Assembly: GCA_965243165.1 (NCBI GenBank)
Contig: OZ251535.1
Coordinates: 2,666,001-2,730,000, forward strand
DNA from: CATQHD01 sp965243165
GTDB lineage: Bacteria > Actinomycetota > Acidimicrobiia > Spongiisociales > Spongiisociaceae
Reading direction: 5' to 3'
DNA: 64,000 nucleotides
Shown here: piece after piece, positions 37,785 through 47,241 of the stretch
How the letters are laid out: the number at the start of each line of letters is the position of its first letter
Position numbering within the stretch: position 1 is the stretch's first letter
The notes under the pieces: model-generated
The model's database searches: none
What the model saw: the letters and a program-made list of their open reading frames with translations, nothing else
What the model was told of the DNA's origin: nothing
Translations under genes and position numbers: made by a program

Positions 37785-38355
37785 CTCAGAGGACGAGCGG
37801 ACAGGGCTGACCAGGCTGTTCGGATGCGTCGGCCTCACGGCGAACCCCCCGGCAGACAACCCGCCGGCCGGCAGCGACCCCTATCCCCTCTGCCTATCAG
37901 CCCGTCTTCTCAAACCGAACCGAAACCAAGCCCGGGCAGCGCATTCGTTTTTCGCGTTCTCCGCCCCCCGCCCCGGCTTCGCCGGGCCCCGCCCCCGCCG
38001 CCACCGAACCACCGTCTTCGGACCCAAAGGGCGTGTTGCGGCCCTCTGCGCCCGATCCGCCTCAGCACAGCCAGGTCGGCCGCCCCGCCCTTGGAACCTC
38101 GGCTCTGGGAGGAGCGGCCTCTGTATGACCGCAGCATCCGGACCGGCTGCGGTTTCTGTACGCCCAAGGTATCGAGGGGGTGTGACAGACGCCGGCAGCC
38201 GGAAGGAAGGCCGGCGCCGCCAACCTGGCCAGAAGACGAGCAAACAGGAACCGACCAGGTTGTCCGGGTGCGCCGGCCGGCGGCGAAACCCCCGGCAGGC
38301 AACCCTCCGTCTGCCGACGGCTTCCATCCTCCTCCGCCTATCCGCTCTTCTTCTC
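37785..38355 (+). repeat. Dispersed repeat family B, copy 3, with a terminal unit on each side
   Basis: Fills the gap inside the second peptide ABC operon. Terminal unit 37788-37912 (ends GGACGAGCGGACAGG and CCTATCAGCCCGTCTTCT, imperfect inverted repeats), core 37912-38189 (TCGTTTTTCGCGTTCTCCG through GGGGTGTGACAG), and a second terminal unit 38231-38355. The latter unit is in opposite orientation to that of B1. The most complete copy of the family; its last bases touch the ATG of the next gene. Confidence 0.88.
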
Positions 38356-39477
38356 ATGGATGATTCCCGGCCGTCGGGGGCGCCCCTGTTGTCGGTGCGG
38401 GGGCTGAGCGTCGTCTTCCGCACCCGCTCCGAGGTGCGGGCGGTGAACGGCGTCTCCTACGACCTGGGGGCGGGCGAGCGCGTGGGGCTGGTGGGCGAGA
38501 GCGGATCGGGCAAGAGCGCCGGGGCGCTGGCGCTGGTGAAGCTGGTCCCCGACTACGCCGAGATAGGGGGGCGGGTGATGCTCGACGGGGTGGACCTGAT
38601 CAGGCTCGGCGAGCGGGAACTCCGGGGGGTGCGGGGGCGCCGGGTGGGCATCGTCTACCAGGACCCTTTCAGCTCGCTCAACCCGGTGCTGACCGTGGGG
38701 AAGCAGCTCACCGAGGTGATACGGCGGGGCGGCGGGGCCGGCGCCCGGGAAGCGCGGGCGGAGGCGGCCCGGCTGCTCGAAGCGGCGGGCGTCCCCAAGG
38801 CGGCGGAGCGCCTCTCCGACTACCCCCACCAGTTCTCGGGGGGCATGCGGCAGCGGGCGGTGATCGCCATGGCGGTCTCGCCCCGGCCCGGCCTGTTGAT
38901 CGCCGACGAGCCCACCACCGCCCTCGACGTGACCGTCCAGGCCCAGATCCTGGAGCTGCTGCAGGGGCTGACCGCGGAGCACGGCGCCGCCATGCTGCTC
39001 ATCACCCACGACCTGGCGGTGGTGGCCGGGATCACCGAGCGGGTCATGGTCATGTACGCGGGCCGCATCGTGGAGGCCGCCTCGACCCGGGACATCTTCG
39101 AACGGCCCGCCCACCCCTACACGGCGGCCCTCCACCGGTCCCTGCCCCGCATCAACCGCCGCCAGGAGCGGCTGCTGACCATCGAAGGCCAGCCCCCCGA
39201 CCCCAGCCGGCCGGCGCCCGGGTGCCCCTTCGCCCCCCGCTGCCCGGCCCGGATCGACCGCTGTGCGGCGGAGAACCCGCCCCTGATGGCGGCGTCCTCC
39301 GCCCGCCGGGGGGCGGCGGCGGGGTGGGGGCGGCGGGCGGCGGAGGAACAGGGCGGAAGCGGCCCGGTTCCCGGACCGGGCGGACCGCATCTGACGGCCT
39401 GCTGGAACCCTCCACCTCTGCCCGGCGGGGGCGCGGGGGACGGGGCCGGGGCGGCGGGGGCTGCTGCGGATGGATGA
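38356..39477 (+). CDS. Peptide ABC transporter ATP-binding protein, OppD/DppD type
   Basis: 373 residues from ATG 38356, which follows the end of repeat B3 directly; no clear ribosome site is seen, since the bases before the ATG belong to the repeat. Walker A GESGSGKS at 47-54, Q-loop VYQDPFSSLNP, signature FSGGMRQRAVIAMA, Walker B LLIADEPTTALD and switch His ITHDLAVVA. The C-terminal oligopeptide-transporter extension has Cys residues (GCPFAPRCPARIDRCAAENPPL) that in relatives bind an iron-sulfur cluster or metal. A Gly/Ala-rich tail follows. It overlaps the next gene by 8 bases. Confidence 0.93.
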   Translation: MDDSRPSGAPLLSVRGLSVVFRTRSEVRAVNGVSYDLGAGERVGLVGESGSGKSAGALALVKLVPDYAEIGGRVMLDGVDLIRLGERELRGVRGRRVGIVYQDPFSSLNPVLTVGKQLTEVIRRGGGAGAREARAEAARLLEAAGVPKAAERLSDYPHQFSGGMRQRAVIAMAVSPRPGLLIADEPTTALDVTVQAQILELLQGLTAEHGAAMLLITHDLAVVAGITERVMVMYAGRIVEAASTRDIFERPAHPYTAALHRSLPRINRRQERLLTIEGQPPDPSRPAPGCPFAPRCPARIDRCAAENPPLMAASSARRGAAAGWGRRAAEEQGGSGPVPGPGGPHLTACWNPPPLPGGGAGDGAGAAGAAADG

Positions 39478-40630
39478 ACTCTCTGCCGCCGGCCGACCCC
39501 TGCTCGAGGTGGAGGGCCTGCGGGTGTGGTTCCCCGCCGGACGGGGGCGGAGGGGCAGGCGCCGCTTCATCAAGGCGGTGGACGGGGTGTCGTTTTCCGT
39601 GCGCCGGGGGGAGACTCTGGGGCTGGTGGGCGAGTCGGGGTGCGGCAAGACCACCACCGCCCGCGCCGTCCTGTCGCTGGTGGACATCACCGAGGGGCGG
39701 GTCGTCTTCGACGGGGTGGACCTGGCGGCGGTCTCCCGGCGGGAGCTGCGCCTGATCCGGCGGCGGATGCAGCCCGTCTTCCAGGATCCGTTCGCCAGCC
39801 TCGACCCCAAACGGACGGCGGGGAAGATCATCGCCGAGCCGCTGGCCGTCCACCGCCAGGGCGGGGCGGCGGAGCGGCGGGCGCGGGCGGCGGAGCTGCT
39901 GGAGACGGTGGGCCTTCCGCCGGACGCGGCCCGGCGCTTCCCGCACGCCTTCAGCGGCGGACAGCGGCAGCGGATCGCCATCGCCCGGGCCATGGCCCTG
40001 CGGCCCGACCTGATCATCGCCGACGAGCCGGTCAGCGCCCTCGACGTGAGCATCCGCGCCCAGATCCTCAACCTGCTGGGCGGCCTGCAGCGGGATTTCG
40101 GCCTCACCTACGTGGTGATCGCCCACGACCTGGCCCTGGTCCGGCAGGTGACCGACCGGGTGGCCGTCATGTATCTGGGGGGGATCGCGGAGATGCGGCC
40201 TACGGAGGATCTGTACCGGCGGCCCCTCCACCCCTACACCATCGCCCTCCTGTCGTCGGCGCCCATCCCCGACGCCGAGGCCGAGGCCGCCCGCCGGCGG
40301 ATCGTGCTGGAGGGCGATGTGCCCAGCCCGGCCGACCCGCCGAGCGGATGCCGCTTCCACACCCGCTGCTGGCTGAGGCGGAACCTCGGCAACCCGGAGG
40401 TGTGCGAGACCGAACAGCCCTCTCTGAAGCCGGTCGGCGGCGAATCAGGAACTGCGGGGGCGGCGGCCTGCCATTTCCTGGACGAGGCGGCGGCATCCCA
40501 AGAACTCCAAGAGACCCTGGCGGCCCTGTCCGGCGGAGAAAGCAGAGAACCAGGCGGAGAAGAAGGAACGGCCGGCGGCCGGGAAACACCGGTGGAAGAG
40601 CCGGCGGCCCCCGGCGCCCGGCCCGGCTGA
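39470..40630 (+). CDS. Peptide ABC transporter ATP-binding protein, OppF/DppF type
   Basis: 386 residues. Walker A GESGCGKT at 54-61, preceded by an RRFIKAVDGVSF segment typical of OppF. PVFQDPFASLDPKRT is the Q-loop region, then FSGGQRQRIAIARA, LIIADEPVSALDVS and VIAHDLALVRQ. A C-terminal Cys-containing extension (SGCRFHTRCWLRRNLGNPEVC) follows, then a polar tail rich in Gly/Glu. Together with the OppD-type protein it forms the heterodimeric motor of the second importer. Last gene of the operon. Confidence 0.94.
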   Translation: MDELSAAGRPLLEVEGLRVWFPAGRGRRGRRRFIKAVDGVSFSVRRGETLGLVGESGCGKTTTARAVLSLVDITEGRVVFDGVDLAAVSRRELRLIRRRMQPVFQDPFASLDPKRTAGKIIAEPLAVHRQGGAAERRARAAELLETVGLPPDAARRFPHAFSGGQRQRIAIARAMALRPDLIIADEPVSALDVSIRAQILNLLGGLQRDFGLTYVVIAHDLALVRQVTDRVAVMYLGGIAEMRPTEDLYRRPLHPYTIALLSSAPIPDAEAEAARRRIVLEGDVPSPADPPSGCRFHTRCWLRRNLGNPEVCETEQPSLKPVGGESGTAGAAACHFLDEAAASQELQETLAALSGGESREPGGEEGTAGGRETPVEEPAAPGARPG

Positions 40631-40659
40631 ACGCGCCCCGTCGTTTGCGGCTTCTGCGG

Positions 40660-40914
40660 GGCTGCCCAGGTCCGTATGAATGAAGGCTCTATATATGAGG
40701 AGCCCCATATATGAGGAGCCCCGGAGGCGCGCGCCAAGGGCCGGGCCTCCCAGGCGGTCCATATGAATGAGGGCCCTATATAGAGGAACCCCCTGTGGAG
40801 AGAAGCCGCCGCCCGGCCGCCTTGGTCCCGGCCGAAGCCGGACCGACCGCAGCCTTGGCCCTGCCCTCGGCGGCGCAGGACAGCCCCCGCCGACCGAGAT
40901 GGGGCAGCGCCAAT
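40660..40914 (+). pseudogene. Remnant of the 5' end of an LRR surface-protein gene
   Basis: The sequence from about 40794 (GTGGAGAGAAGCCGCCGCCCG) is closely similar to the signal-peptide start of the intact gene at 41494. It encodes VERSRRPAAL, then ALALPSAAQDSP, after which homology stops and repeat A copy 2 begins. Upstream, the leader with CCATATGAATGAGGGCCC and two tandem ATATATGAGGAGCCCC units resembles the leader of the intact gene (CCCATATGTGAGGAGC). It looks like promoter plus signal peptide of a third family member whose body has been lost. Confidence 0.7.
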
Positions 40915-41290
40915 TTATCCCTGACAAGAACCCCGTGACAACCAAGGCTCGAAGTCCGATCCCAACCCAACCCTCGAAGTCCGATCCCAACCCAACCGCC
41001 CCCAAGTCCGCGAAAATCGGGCCCGCCCGCCGGCAAACCCGGGCCCATCCCCCGCCGCCACCGCCTTGAACGAAAATCCGCCGGGCCGCACGAGGCCGCC
41101 TCCGGCCCGAGGGGCCGGAACGAACGGGATCCGTATCTGACCGCCGCCCTCTCCGGAAGCTCGCGGCGGTGTTTGTGTTTCAGCCCACTATGTATACCAA
41201 ATTCTGGGGCTTCCGGATAGGGGTATGTATGTTCGGGGAACATTTCGCGGACTCGACCGCTTCGATCTACCGGCGCCGGCTCCTCAGGCC
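40915..41290 (+). repeat. Dispersed repeat family A, copy 2 (short form)
   Basis: From CTGACAAGAACCCCGTGACA to GACTCGACCGCTTCGA. It includes a tandem TCGAAGTCCGATCCCAACCC pair, the ACGAAAATCCGCCGGGCCGC block and the GTGTTTGTGTTTCAGCCCA block. The distal 290 bases of the long form are absent. The 200 bases after it, up to the LRR gene, show only the leader of that gene. Confidence 0.85.
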
Positions 41291-41493
41291 GCCCTCTCCG
41301 GTTTGCCAACTCTCCGAACAATGCGGGTTGGGCGCCGGTTCGTCTTGTATCCAGCAGATGATCTGTATACCTGGTTCACTGCAATCGGCAACACCTGCGG
41401 TCGAAGACCGCTCGGCGGCGCGGCCCGCAGGCCGGGCGGGGCCGCCCAGGCCCACCTATGATCAGGGGTCCCATATGTGAGGAGCAAGCCCCT

Positions 41494-42978
41494 GTGAAGA
41501 GAAACCGCCGCCCAGCCGCCTTGGTGCTGGCCGCCGCCGGACTGACCGCAGCCTTGGCCCTGCCCTCGGCGGCGCAGAACAGCCCCGCCCCCGCCAGCTT
41601 GGATCCGGCCGGCTGCTCCAACGGAACTTTCGTATCCAACCCCTCCGCCAACCCGGGCCTCGCCGCCGACTGCCGGGCGCTGGTCGCCGTCCGCAACCAC
41701 TGGACCGCCGCCCCGGCGGCCGGCCACCCCCTCCTGACCTGGGGGCAGGGCGGCGCGGCTGTCATCACCTCTTGGAGGGGGGTAACGATCAGCGGCCGAC
41801 GCGTCATCGCCGTCGATCTGAACGAAAGCGGGTTGGACGGCGCCGTCCCGCCCGAAATAGGCCGGCTCACCGAACTCGCAACGCTCGACCTGAGCGGCAA
41901 CCAGCTGACCGGGCCGCTGCCGCCTGAAATCGGCGGGCTCGCCAACCTCGAGCTGCTCATCTTGGAAGACAACCAACTGACCGCCCTGCCGCCCGAAATC
42001 GGCCAGCTCACCAAACTCGCCAGGATCTATCTGGAAGACAACCAACTGACCGCCCTGCCGCCCGAAATCGGCCGGCTCACCGGACTCATAAGGCTCGATG
42101 CGGACGGCAACCGACTGACCAGTATTCCGTCCGAGATAGGCGGGCTCACCAAACTCACCAGCATCGACCTAGACGGCAACCAACTGACCCAGCTTCCGCC
42201 CGAGATAGGCCGGCTCACCGAGCTCAAGAGCCTCCATCTGGACGGCAACCTGCTGACCGAACTGCCGGCCGAATCAGGCCGGCTCGTCAATCTGAAGATT
42301 CTCAGCCTGAGGCGCAACCAGCTGACCGAACTGCCGCCCCAACTCAGCCGGCTCACCAGCCTCGAATGGCTCTATCTGGACGGCAATACTCTGTCGAGCC
42401 CCATCCCGCCGGAACTGGCGGACCAGCTTTGGCCCGAGTTCTGCGACGATGACAACAGCGGCCACGAATGGACCATCGAGCAAATCGCCCGCTGGGGGAT
42501 CACCCTCGGCTGCGGCAACGGCGACTTCTGCCCCGGCGACGCCATCACCCGCAGCCAGATGGCCGCCTTCCTGCACCGGGCCGTCACCCACCGCTCAGGG
42601 GAACCCGCCGGCCCGGCCTCGGGGGGCAACCTCGCCGACGTAGACCAAGACGCCTGGTACCGGCCCTACGCCCAATGGGCGGCAGCCGCCGGGGTGGTGA
42701 GAACACCGGACGGAATGTTCGACCCCGGCGGGGAGGTCACCCGGGCGGACATGGCCGAAATGCTCACCGCCGCCTTTGACCACATCACCCCGCCCGCCGA
42801 AGCACGAGGAATCTTCACCGACATGGCAGACCAACCCGACGGCGTCGTCCGGGCCGCCGAAGCCCTCCGAACAGCCGGAATAACCGCAGGATGCTCCGAC
42901 AACCCCCTCCGCTACTGCCCCGACCAACCCGTAACCAGAGCCCAGATGGCCTCCTTCTTCTACCGCGCCCTGTCATAA
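41494..42978 (+). CDS. Secreted leucine-rich-repeat protein with C-terminal SLH domains
   Basis: 494 residues from GTG 41494, with GAGGAG upstream. A signal peptide (about 1-28, ending ALPSAAQ) is followed by a capping segment with paired Cys (GCSNGTF and ADCRALVAVRNHW). About ten LRR units of 23-24 residues come next, of the form LxxLxLxxNxLTxLPPEIGxLT. Three SLH modules follow from about residue 310 (ITRSQMAAFLHRAV, VTRADMAEMLTAAF and VTRAQMASFFYRAL). The SLH part would bind cell-wall polymer, displaying the LRR face outside. The Cys-bearing SLH style (LGCGNGDFCPGD) is familiar from Acidimicrobiia-like secreted proteins. Likely adhesion or ligand binding. Confidence 0.88.
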   Translation: MKRNRRPAALVLAAAGLTAALALPSAAQNSPAPASLDPAGCSNGTFVSNPSANPGLAADCRALVAVRNHWTAAPAAGHPLLTWGQGGAAVITSWRGVTISGRRVIAVDLNESGLDGAVPPEIGRLTELATLDLSGNQLTGPLPPEIGGLANLELLILEDNQLTALPPEIGQLTKLARIYLEDNQLTALPPEIGRLTGLIRLDADGNRLTSIPSEIGGLTKLTSIDLDGNQLTQLPPEIGRLTELKSLHLDGNLLTELPAESGRLVNLKILSLRRNQLTELPPQLSRLTSLEWLYLDGNTLSSPIPPELADQLWPEFCDDDNSGHEWTIEQIARWGITLGCGNGDFCPGDAITRSQMAAFLHRAVTHRSGEPAGPASGGNLADVDQDAWYRPYAQWAAAAGVVRTPDGMFDPGGEVTRADMAEMLTAAFDHITPPAEARGIFTDMADQPDGVVRAAEALRTAGITAGCSDNPLRYCPDQPVTRAQMASFFYRALS

Positions 42979-43111
42979 CCGGCCATCAAGCCCCCCCCCG
43001 GTGGGGCGCGGAAGACACCCGCTCGCAAACCCCGTGAAATCAGCCGGCAACGCCGAAGGCCCCCTGCGGTGTTCTGTAGACTGGCAACAGCCGCCCTGAG
43101 GAGCTGCCTCC

Positions 43112-46100
43112 TTGAACAGAACCCGCCGCCCGACCGCCTCGGTCCTCGCGGCGGCCGGACTGACCGCACTCTTGGCCCTGCCCTCGGCGGCGCAGGACAG
43201 CCCCGCCGTCCCCGACCTGGACCCGGCCGACTGCTCCAACGGAACATTCGTATCCAACCCCTCCGCCAACCCGGGCCTCGTCGCCGACTGCCGGGCGCTG
43301 GTCGCCGTCCGCAACCACTGGACCCGCCACCCCGACAACGCCGGCCTGTCTGTCTATCATCCTTTGCTGTCCTGGGGGAAAGAAGACCCAGATGACGCAA
43401 TCTACGACACAGATGACAGCATCTACGACACCGTTGACATCACCTCCTGGCACGAAGTATCCGTATCAGCAGAACCCCAACTTCGCCCTCGGGTAACTAG
43501 CCTTACCCTTGATACCGCCAATATAACCGGCACTATACCACCAGAAATCAGCCAACTAACTAACCTCAAACGCCTCAGCCTGGGCGGCAACCAACTAACC
43601 GGACCAATACCACCAGAAATCGGCCAACTTACCAACCTCCGCGAGCTCAGCCTGGGCGGCAACCAACTCACCGGCACTATACCACCAGAAATCGGCCAAC
43701 TTACCAACCTCCGCGAGCTCAGCCTGGGCGGCAACCAACTCACCGGACCAATACCACCAGAAATCGGCCAACTTCCAAACCTACTTGTGCTTAGGCTAAG
43801 TTATAACGAGCTGACCGGACCAATACCACCAGAACTAGGACAACACCCCAATCTTTTTAGGCTCAATCTGAGCTACAACCAACTGACTGGACTAATACCA
43901 CCAGAACTAGGACAACTCCCAAACCTCAAATACCTCCACCTAGAGTCCAACCAACTCACCGGACCAATACCACCAGAACTAAACCAACTGATCAATCTCA
44001 CAGATCTCTACCTAGAGTCCAACCAACTGGCTGGACCAATACCACCAGAACTAGGACAACTCACTTACCTCGAAGGGCTTTACCTGAGTAACAACCAACT
44101 CACCGGACCAATACCACCAGAACTAGGACAACTGGACAACCTCTTAACACTAGACCTCAGTTCCAACAAGCTGACCGGACCAATACCACCAGAACTAGGA
44201 CAACTCCCAAACCTCTCTAGGCTCAAACTGGAAAACAACCAACTCACCGGACCAACACCAGTACTCTCCGTCGCCGACCTGAACCCTGACAACTGCTCCA
44301 ACGAAACCTTCGTATCTGACCCCTCCGCCAACCCGGGCCTCGTCGCCGACTGCCGAGCGCTGGTCGCCGTCCGCAATCACTGGACCCGCCACCCCGACAA
44401 CGCCGACCTCTCTATCCACGGCTTACGGTCCTGGGGATACAGAAAAACCGTCGACATCACCTCCTGGTACGGAGTATCCGTTTCAGCAGATCCCCATCTT
44501 CCCCCTCGGGTAGAATCTATTATTCTAGGGCGTTATATAAGCGGTACTATCCCACCCGAAATTGGCCAACTCACCAACCTCAAAGAGCTCATCCTGAAGA
44601 ACGATCTGACCGGACCAATACCATCCGAAATCGGACAACTAACCAAACTCGAAAACCTAGATCTGAGCCACAATCAATTCACCGGACCAATACCATCCGA
44701 AATCGGACAACTAACCAAACTCAAAAATCTAGTAATGAGAAACACCCAACTCACCGGGAGAATACCATCCGAAATCAGCCAACTCACCAACCTAAAATAC
44801 CTCTTCCTAGAGTCCAACCAACTCACCGGACCAATACCGCTTGAAATCAACCACCTCACCAACCTCGCAAACCTTGACCTGAGCCACAATCAATTCACCG
44901 GACCAATACCATCCGAAATCGGCCAACTCACCAACCTCACCAACCTCGACCTGAGCCACAACCAACTGACCGGACCAATACCGCCAGGGATCAGCCAACT
45001 CACCAACCTCACAAAACTAGATCTCAGCTCCAACCAACTGACCGGTACACCACCAGATACCTCCCAACTCACCAACCTCGCAATACTCAACCTCAGTTCC
45101 AACCAACTGACTGAACCAATACACACCGCCAGTACTGACCTGAATCCAGACCATTGCTCCAACGGACTCTTCGTACCCGACCCCTCCGACAACCCGGGCC
45201 TCGTCGCCGACTGCCGGACGCTGGCCGCCTTCCACAATCACTGGATCCACCGCCTTCCTCCTCGGTCATCCATCTTGACCTGGGGAAGAAGCAACACCAT
45301 CAAGATCGCCTCTTGGAGCGGAATAACGATCAACGAGGGGCGCGTAACCACCCTTGATCTAGCCGGCGAAAAGTTAGCAGGTCCCATCTCGCCCGAATTA
45401 AGCCAACTCACCAACCTCACCAACCTCAACCTAAGTCGCAACCAACTCACCGGACCAATACCCACCCACCTCAGCCAACTCACCAACCTCACCAACCTCA
45501 ACCTAAGTCGCAACCAACTCACCGGACCAATACCCACCCACCTCAGCCAACTCACCAACCTCCGCGAGCTCAACCTAAGCGGCAACCAACTCACCGGACC
45601 AATACCCACCCACCTCAGCCAACTCACCAACCTCCGCGAGCTCAACCTAAGCGGCAACCAACTCACCGGACCAATACCATCCGAAATCGGCCAACTCACC
45701 AACCTTCGTGAGCTGTCCCTGAGGCACAATCAACTAACCCAACTACCACCAGAAATCGGCCAACTCACCAACCTCAGATGGCTGTCTTTATATAAAAATC
45801 AATTCACCGGACCAGTGCCATCCGAAATCGGCCAACTCACCAAACTCGAAAACCTAGATCTGAGCCACAATCAACTAACCCAACTACCACCAGAAATCGG
45901 CCAACTCACCAACCTCCAATATCTTGACCTAGAGTCCAACCAACTCACCGGACCAATACCACCAGAGATCGGCCAACTCACCAACCTCAAAACACTTTAC
46001 ATACACAACAACCAACTCACCGGATCAACACCACCAGAGATCGGCCAACTCACCAACCTCAAAACACTTTACATACACAACAACCAACTCACCGGACCAA

Positions 46101-47149
46101 TACCATCCGAAATCGGCCAACTCACCAACCTCGAAGAGCTCGTCCTTAGAAACAATCAACTCACCGGACCAATACCACCAGAGATCGGCCAACTCACCAA
46201 CCTCAAATACCTCCTCCTAGAGTTCAACCAACTGACCGGATCAATACCACCAGAGATCGGCCAACTCACCAACCTCAAAACACTGCACATATACAGCAAC
46301 CAACTCACCGGACCGATACCCACCCACCTCGATCAACTCACCAACCTCGCCAGCCTCGACCTGAGCGGCAATCAACTGACCGGACCGTTGCCGCCGGAAA
46401 TCAGCCAACTCACCAATCTATATTTCTTGGAGCTGAGTTGCAATGCCTTGACAGGACCAATACCGTCTGAGATCCTTCGACTCACCCGCCTTGGACGGCT
46501 CTATCTGGACGGCAACCATCTGACGGGCGCCGTCCCGCCGGAGCTAGAAGATCGATTGTGGCCCGCGTTCTGTGACGATGAAGACAGCGGCCACGAAGGG
46601 AGCATCGAGAACTTAGCCCGCTGGGGAATCATCCTCGGCTGCGGAAACAGCAACTACTGCCCCGGCAACCCCATCACCCGAAGCCAGATGGCCGCCCTCC
46701 TGCACCGGGCCGTCAGCCAGAGACATTCAGGAGAACCCGCCCCGGTTCCAGGAACGAACCTGGGCGATGTGGAAGAAGATGCCTGGTACCGACGCTATGC
46801 GGAGTGGGCGGTCGGCGCCGGAGTGATGAAAGCGCCGAACGGAAGGTTCGACCCCGGCGGAGCGGTCACCCGGGCAGACATGGCCGAAATGCTCACCGCC
46901 GCCTTCGACCACATCACCCCGCCCGCCGAAGCACGAGGAATCTTCACCGACATGGCAGGCCATGCCAACCGAGTGGTCCGAGCCGCCGAAGGTCTCCAAG
47001 CCAGGAGAATCGCCAAAGGATGCTCCGAAAACCCCCTACGCTACTGCCCAGACCAGCCCGTCACCAGAGCACAGACGGCAACCTTCTTCTACCGCACCCT
47101 GAACTATCATCCACCCGGTTGGGACTACGGATTCCTGCCCGGCGGATAA
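43112..47149 (+). CDS. Giant LRR surface protein with three cap-LRR modules and C-terminal SLH domains
   Basis: 1345 residues from TTG 43112; the signal peptide is almost identical to that of the previous gene. Three modules each open with a Cys-containing cap (near 33, 388 and 674: ADCRALVAVRNHW or a variant). Each is followed by LRRs of 24 residues with the plant-like consensus NQLTGPIPPEIGQLTNL, roughly three dozen units in total. SLH modules begin near 1146 and match those of the 41494 gene. Many LRR units are nearly identical at DNA level, pointing to recent tandem expansion. The LRR part is AT-richer than its flanks. Probably a wall-anchored adhesin or recognition protein. Confidence 0.9.
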   Translation: MNRTRRPTASVLAAAGLTALLALPSAAQDSPAVPDLDPADCSNGTFVSNPSANPGLVADCRALVAVRNHWTRHPDNAGLSVYHPLLSWGKEDPDDAIYDTDDSIYDTVDITSWHEVSVSAEPQLRPRVTSLTLDTANITGTIPPEISQLTNLKRLSLGGNQLTGPIPPEIGQLTNLRELSLGGNQLTGTIPPEIGQLTNLRELSLGGNQLTGPIPPEIGQLPNLLVLRLSYNELTGPIPPELGQHPNLFRLNLSYNQLTGLIPPELGQLPNLKYLHLESNQLTGPIPPELNQLINLTDLYLESNQLAGPIPPELGQLTYLEGLYLSNNQLTGPIPPELGQLDNLLTLDLSSNKLTGPIPPELGQLPNLSRLKLENNQLTGPTPVLSVADLNPDNCSNETFVSDPSANPGLVADCRALVAVRNHWTRHPDNADLSIHGLRSWGYRKTVDITSWYGVSVSADPHLPPRVESIILGRYISGTIPPEIGQLTNLKELILKNDLTGPIPSEIGQLTKLENLDLSHNQFTGPIPSEIGQLTKLKNLVMRNTQLTGRIPSEISQLTNLKYLFLESNQLTGPIPLEINHLTNLANLDLSHNQFTGPIPSEIGQLTNLTNLDLSHNQLTGPIPPGISQLTNLTKLDLSSNQLTGTPPDTSQLTNLAILNLSSNQLTEPIHTASTDLNPDHCSNGLFVPDPSDNPGLVADCRTLAAFHNHWIHRLPPRSSILTWGRSNTIKIASWSGITINEGRVTTLDLAGEKLAGPISPELSQLTNLTNLNLSRNQLTGPIPTHLSQLTNLTNLNLSRNQLTGPIPTHLSQLTNLRELNLSGNQLTGPIPTHLSQLTNLRELNLSGNQLTGPIPSEIGQLTNLRELSLRHNQLTQLPPEIGQLTNLRWLSLYKNQFTGPVPSEIGQLTKLENLDLSHNQLTQLPPEIGQLTNLQYLDLESNQLTGPIPPEIGQLTNLKTLYIHNNQLTGSTPPEIGQLTNLKTLYIHNNQLTGPIPSEIGQLTNLEELVLRNNQLTGPIPPEIGQLTNLKYLLLEFNQLTGSIPPEIGQLTNLKTLHIYSNQLTGPIPTHLDQLTNLASLDLSGNQLTGPLPPEISQLTNLYFLELSCNALTGPIPSEILRLTRLGRLYLDGNHLTGAVPPELEDRLWPAFCDDEDSGHEGSIENLARWGIILGCGNSNYCPGNPITRSQMAALLHRAVSQRHSGEPAPVPGTNLGDVEEDAWYRRYAEWAVGAGVMKAPNGRFDPGGAVTRADMAEMLTAAFDHITPPAEARGIFTDMAGHANRVVRAAEGLQARRIAKGCSENPLRYCPDQPVTRAQTATFFYRTLNYHPPGWDYGFLPGG
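45394..45690 (+). repeat. Tandem 72-base repeats inside the giant LRR gene
   Basis: Four consecutive near-identical units, each one LRR of 24 codons, containing CAACTCACCGGACCAATACC and CACCTCAGCCAACTCACCAA. A further near-identical pair occurs around 45961-46105. Such blocks can expand or contract by slippage or recombination without breaking the frame. Confidence 0.9.
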
Positions 47150-47241
47150 CCGTTGATGCAGAATAGATTCTCTTCAAGTTGGGGCGCGTCCTCAGCGGCG
47201 AAGCTCCGATTTGCAGTCGTCTCCGTCCGCCGGGCGGAGCC

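Noticed and set aside
38125..38355. Upstream extension of the OppD-type ATPase to 38125
   Set aside because: The extension would translate repeat B sequence; the conserved domain begins right after ATG 38356.
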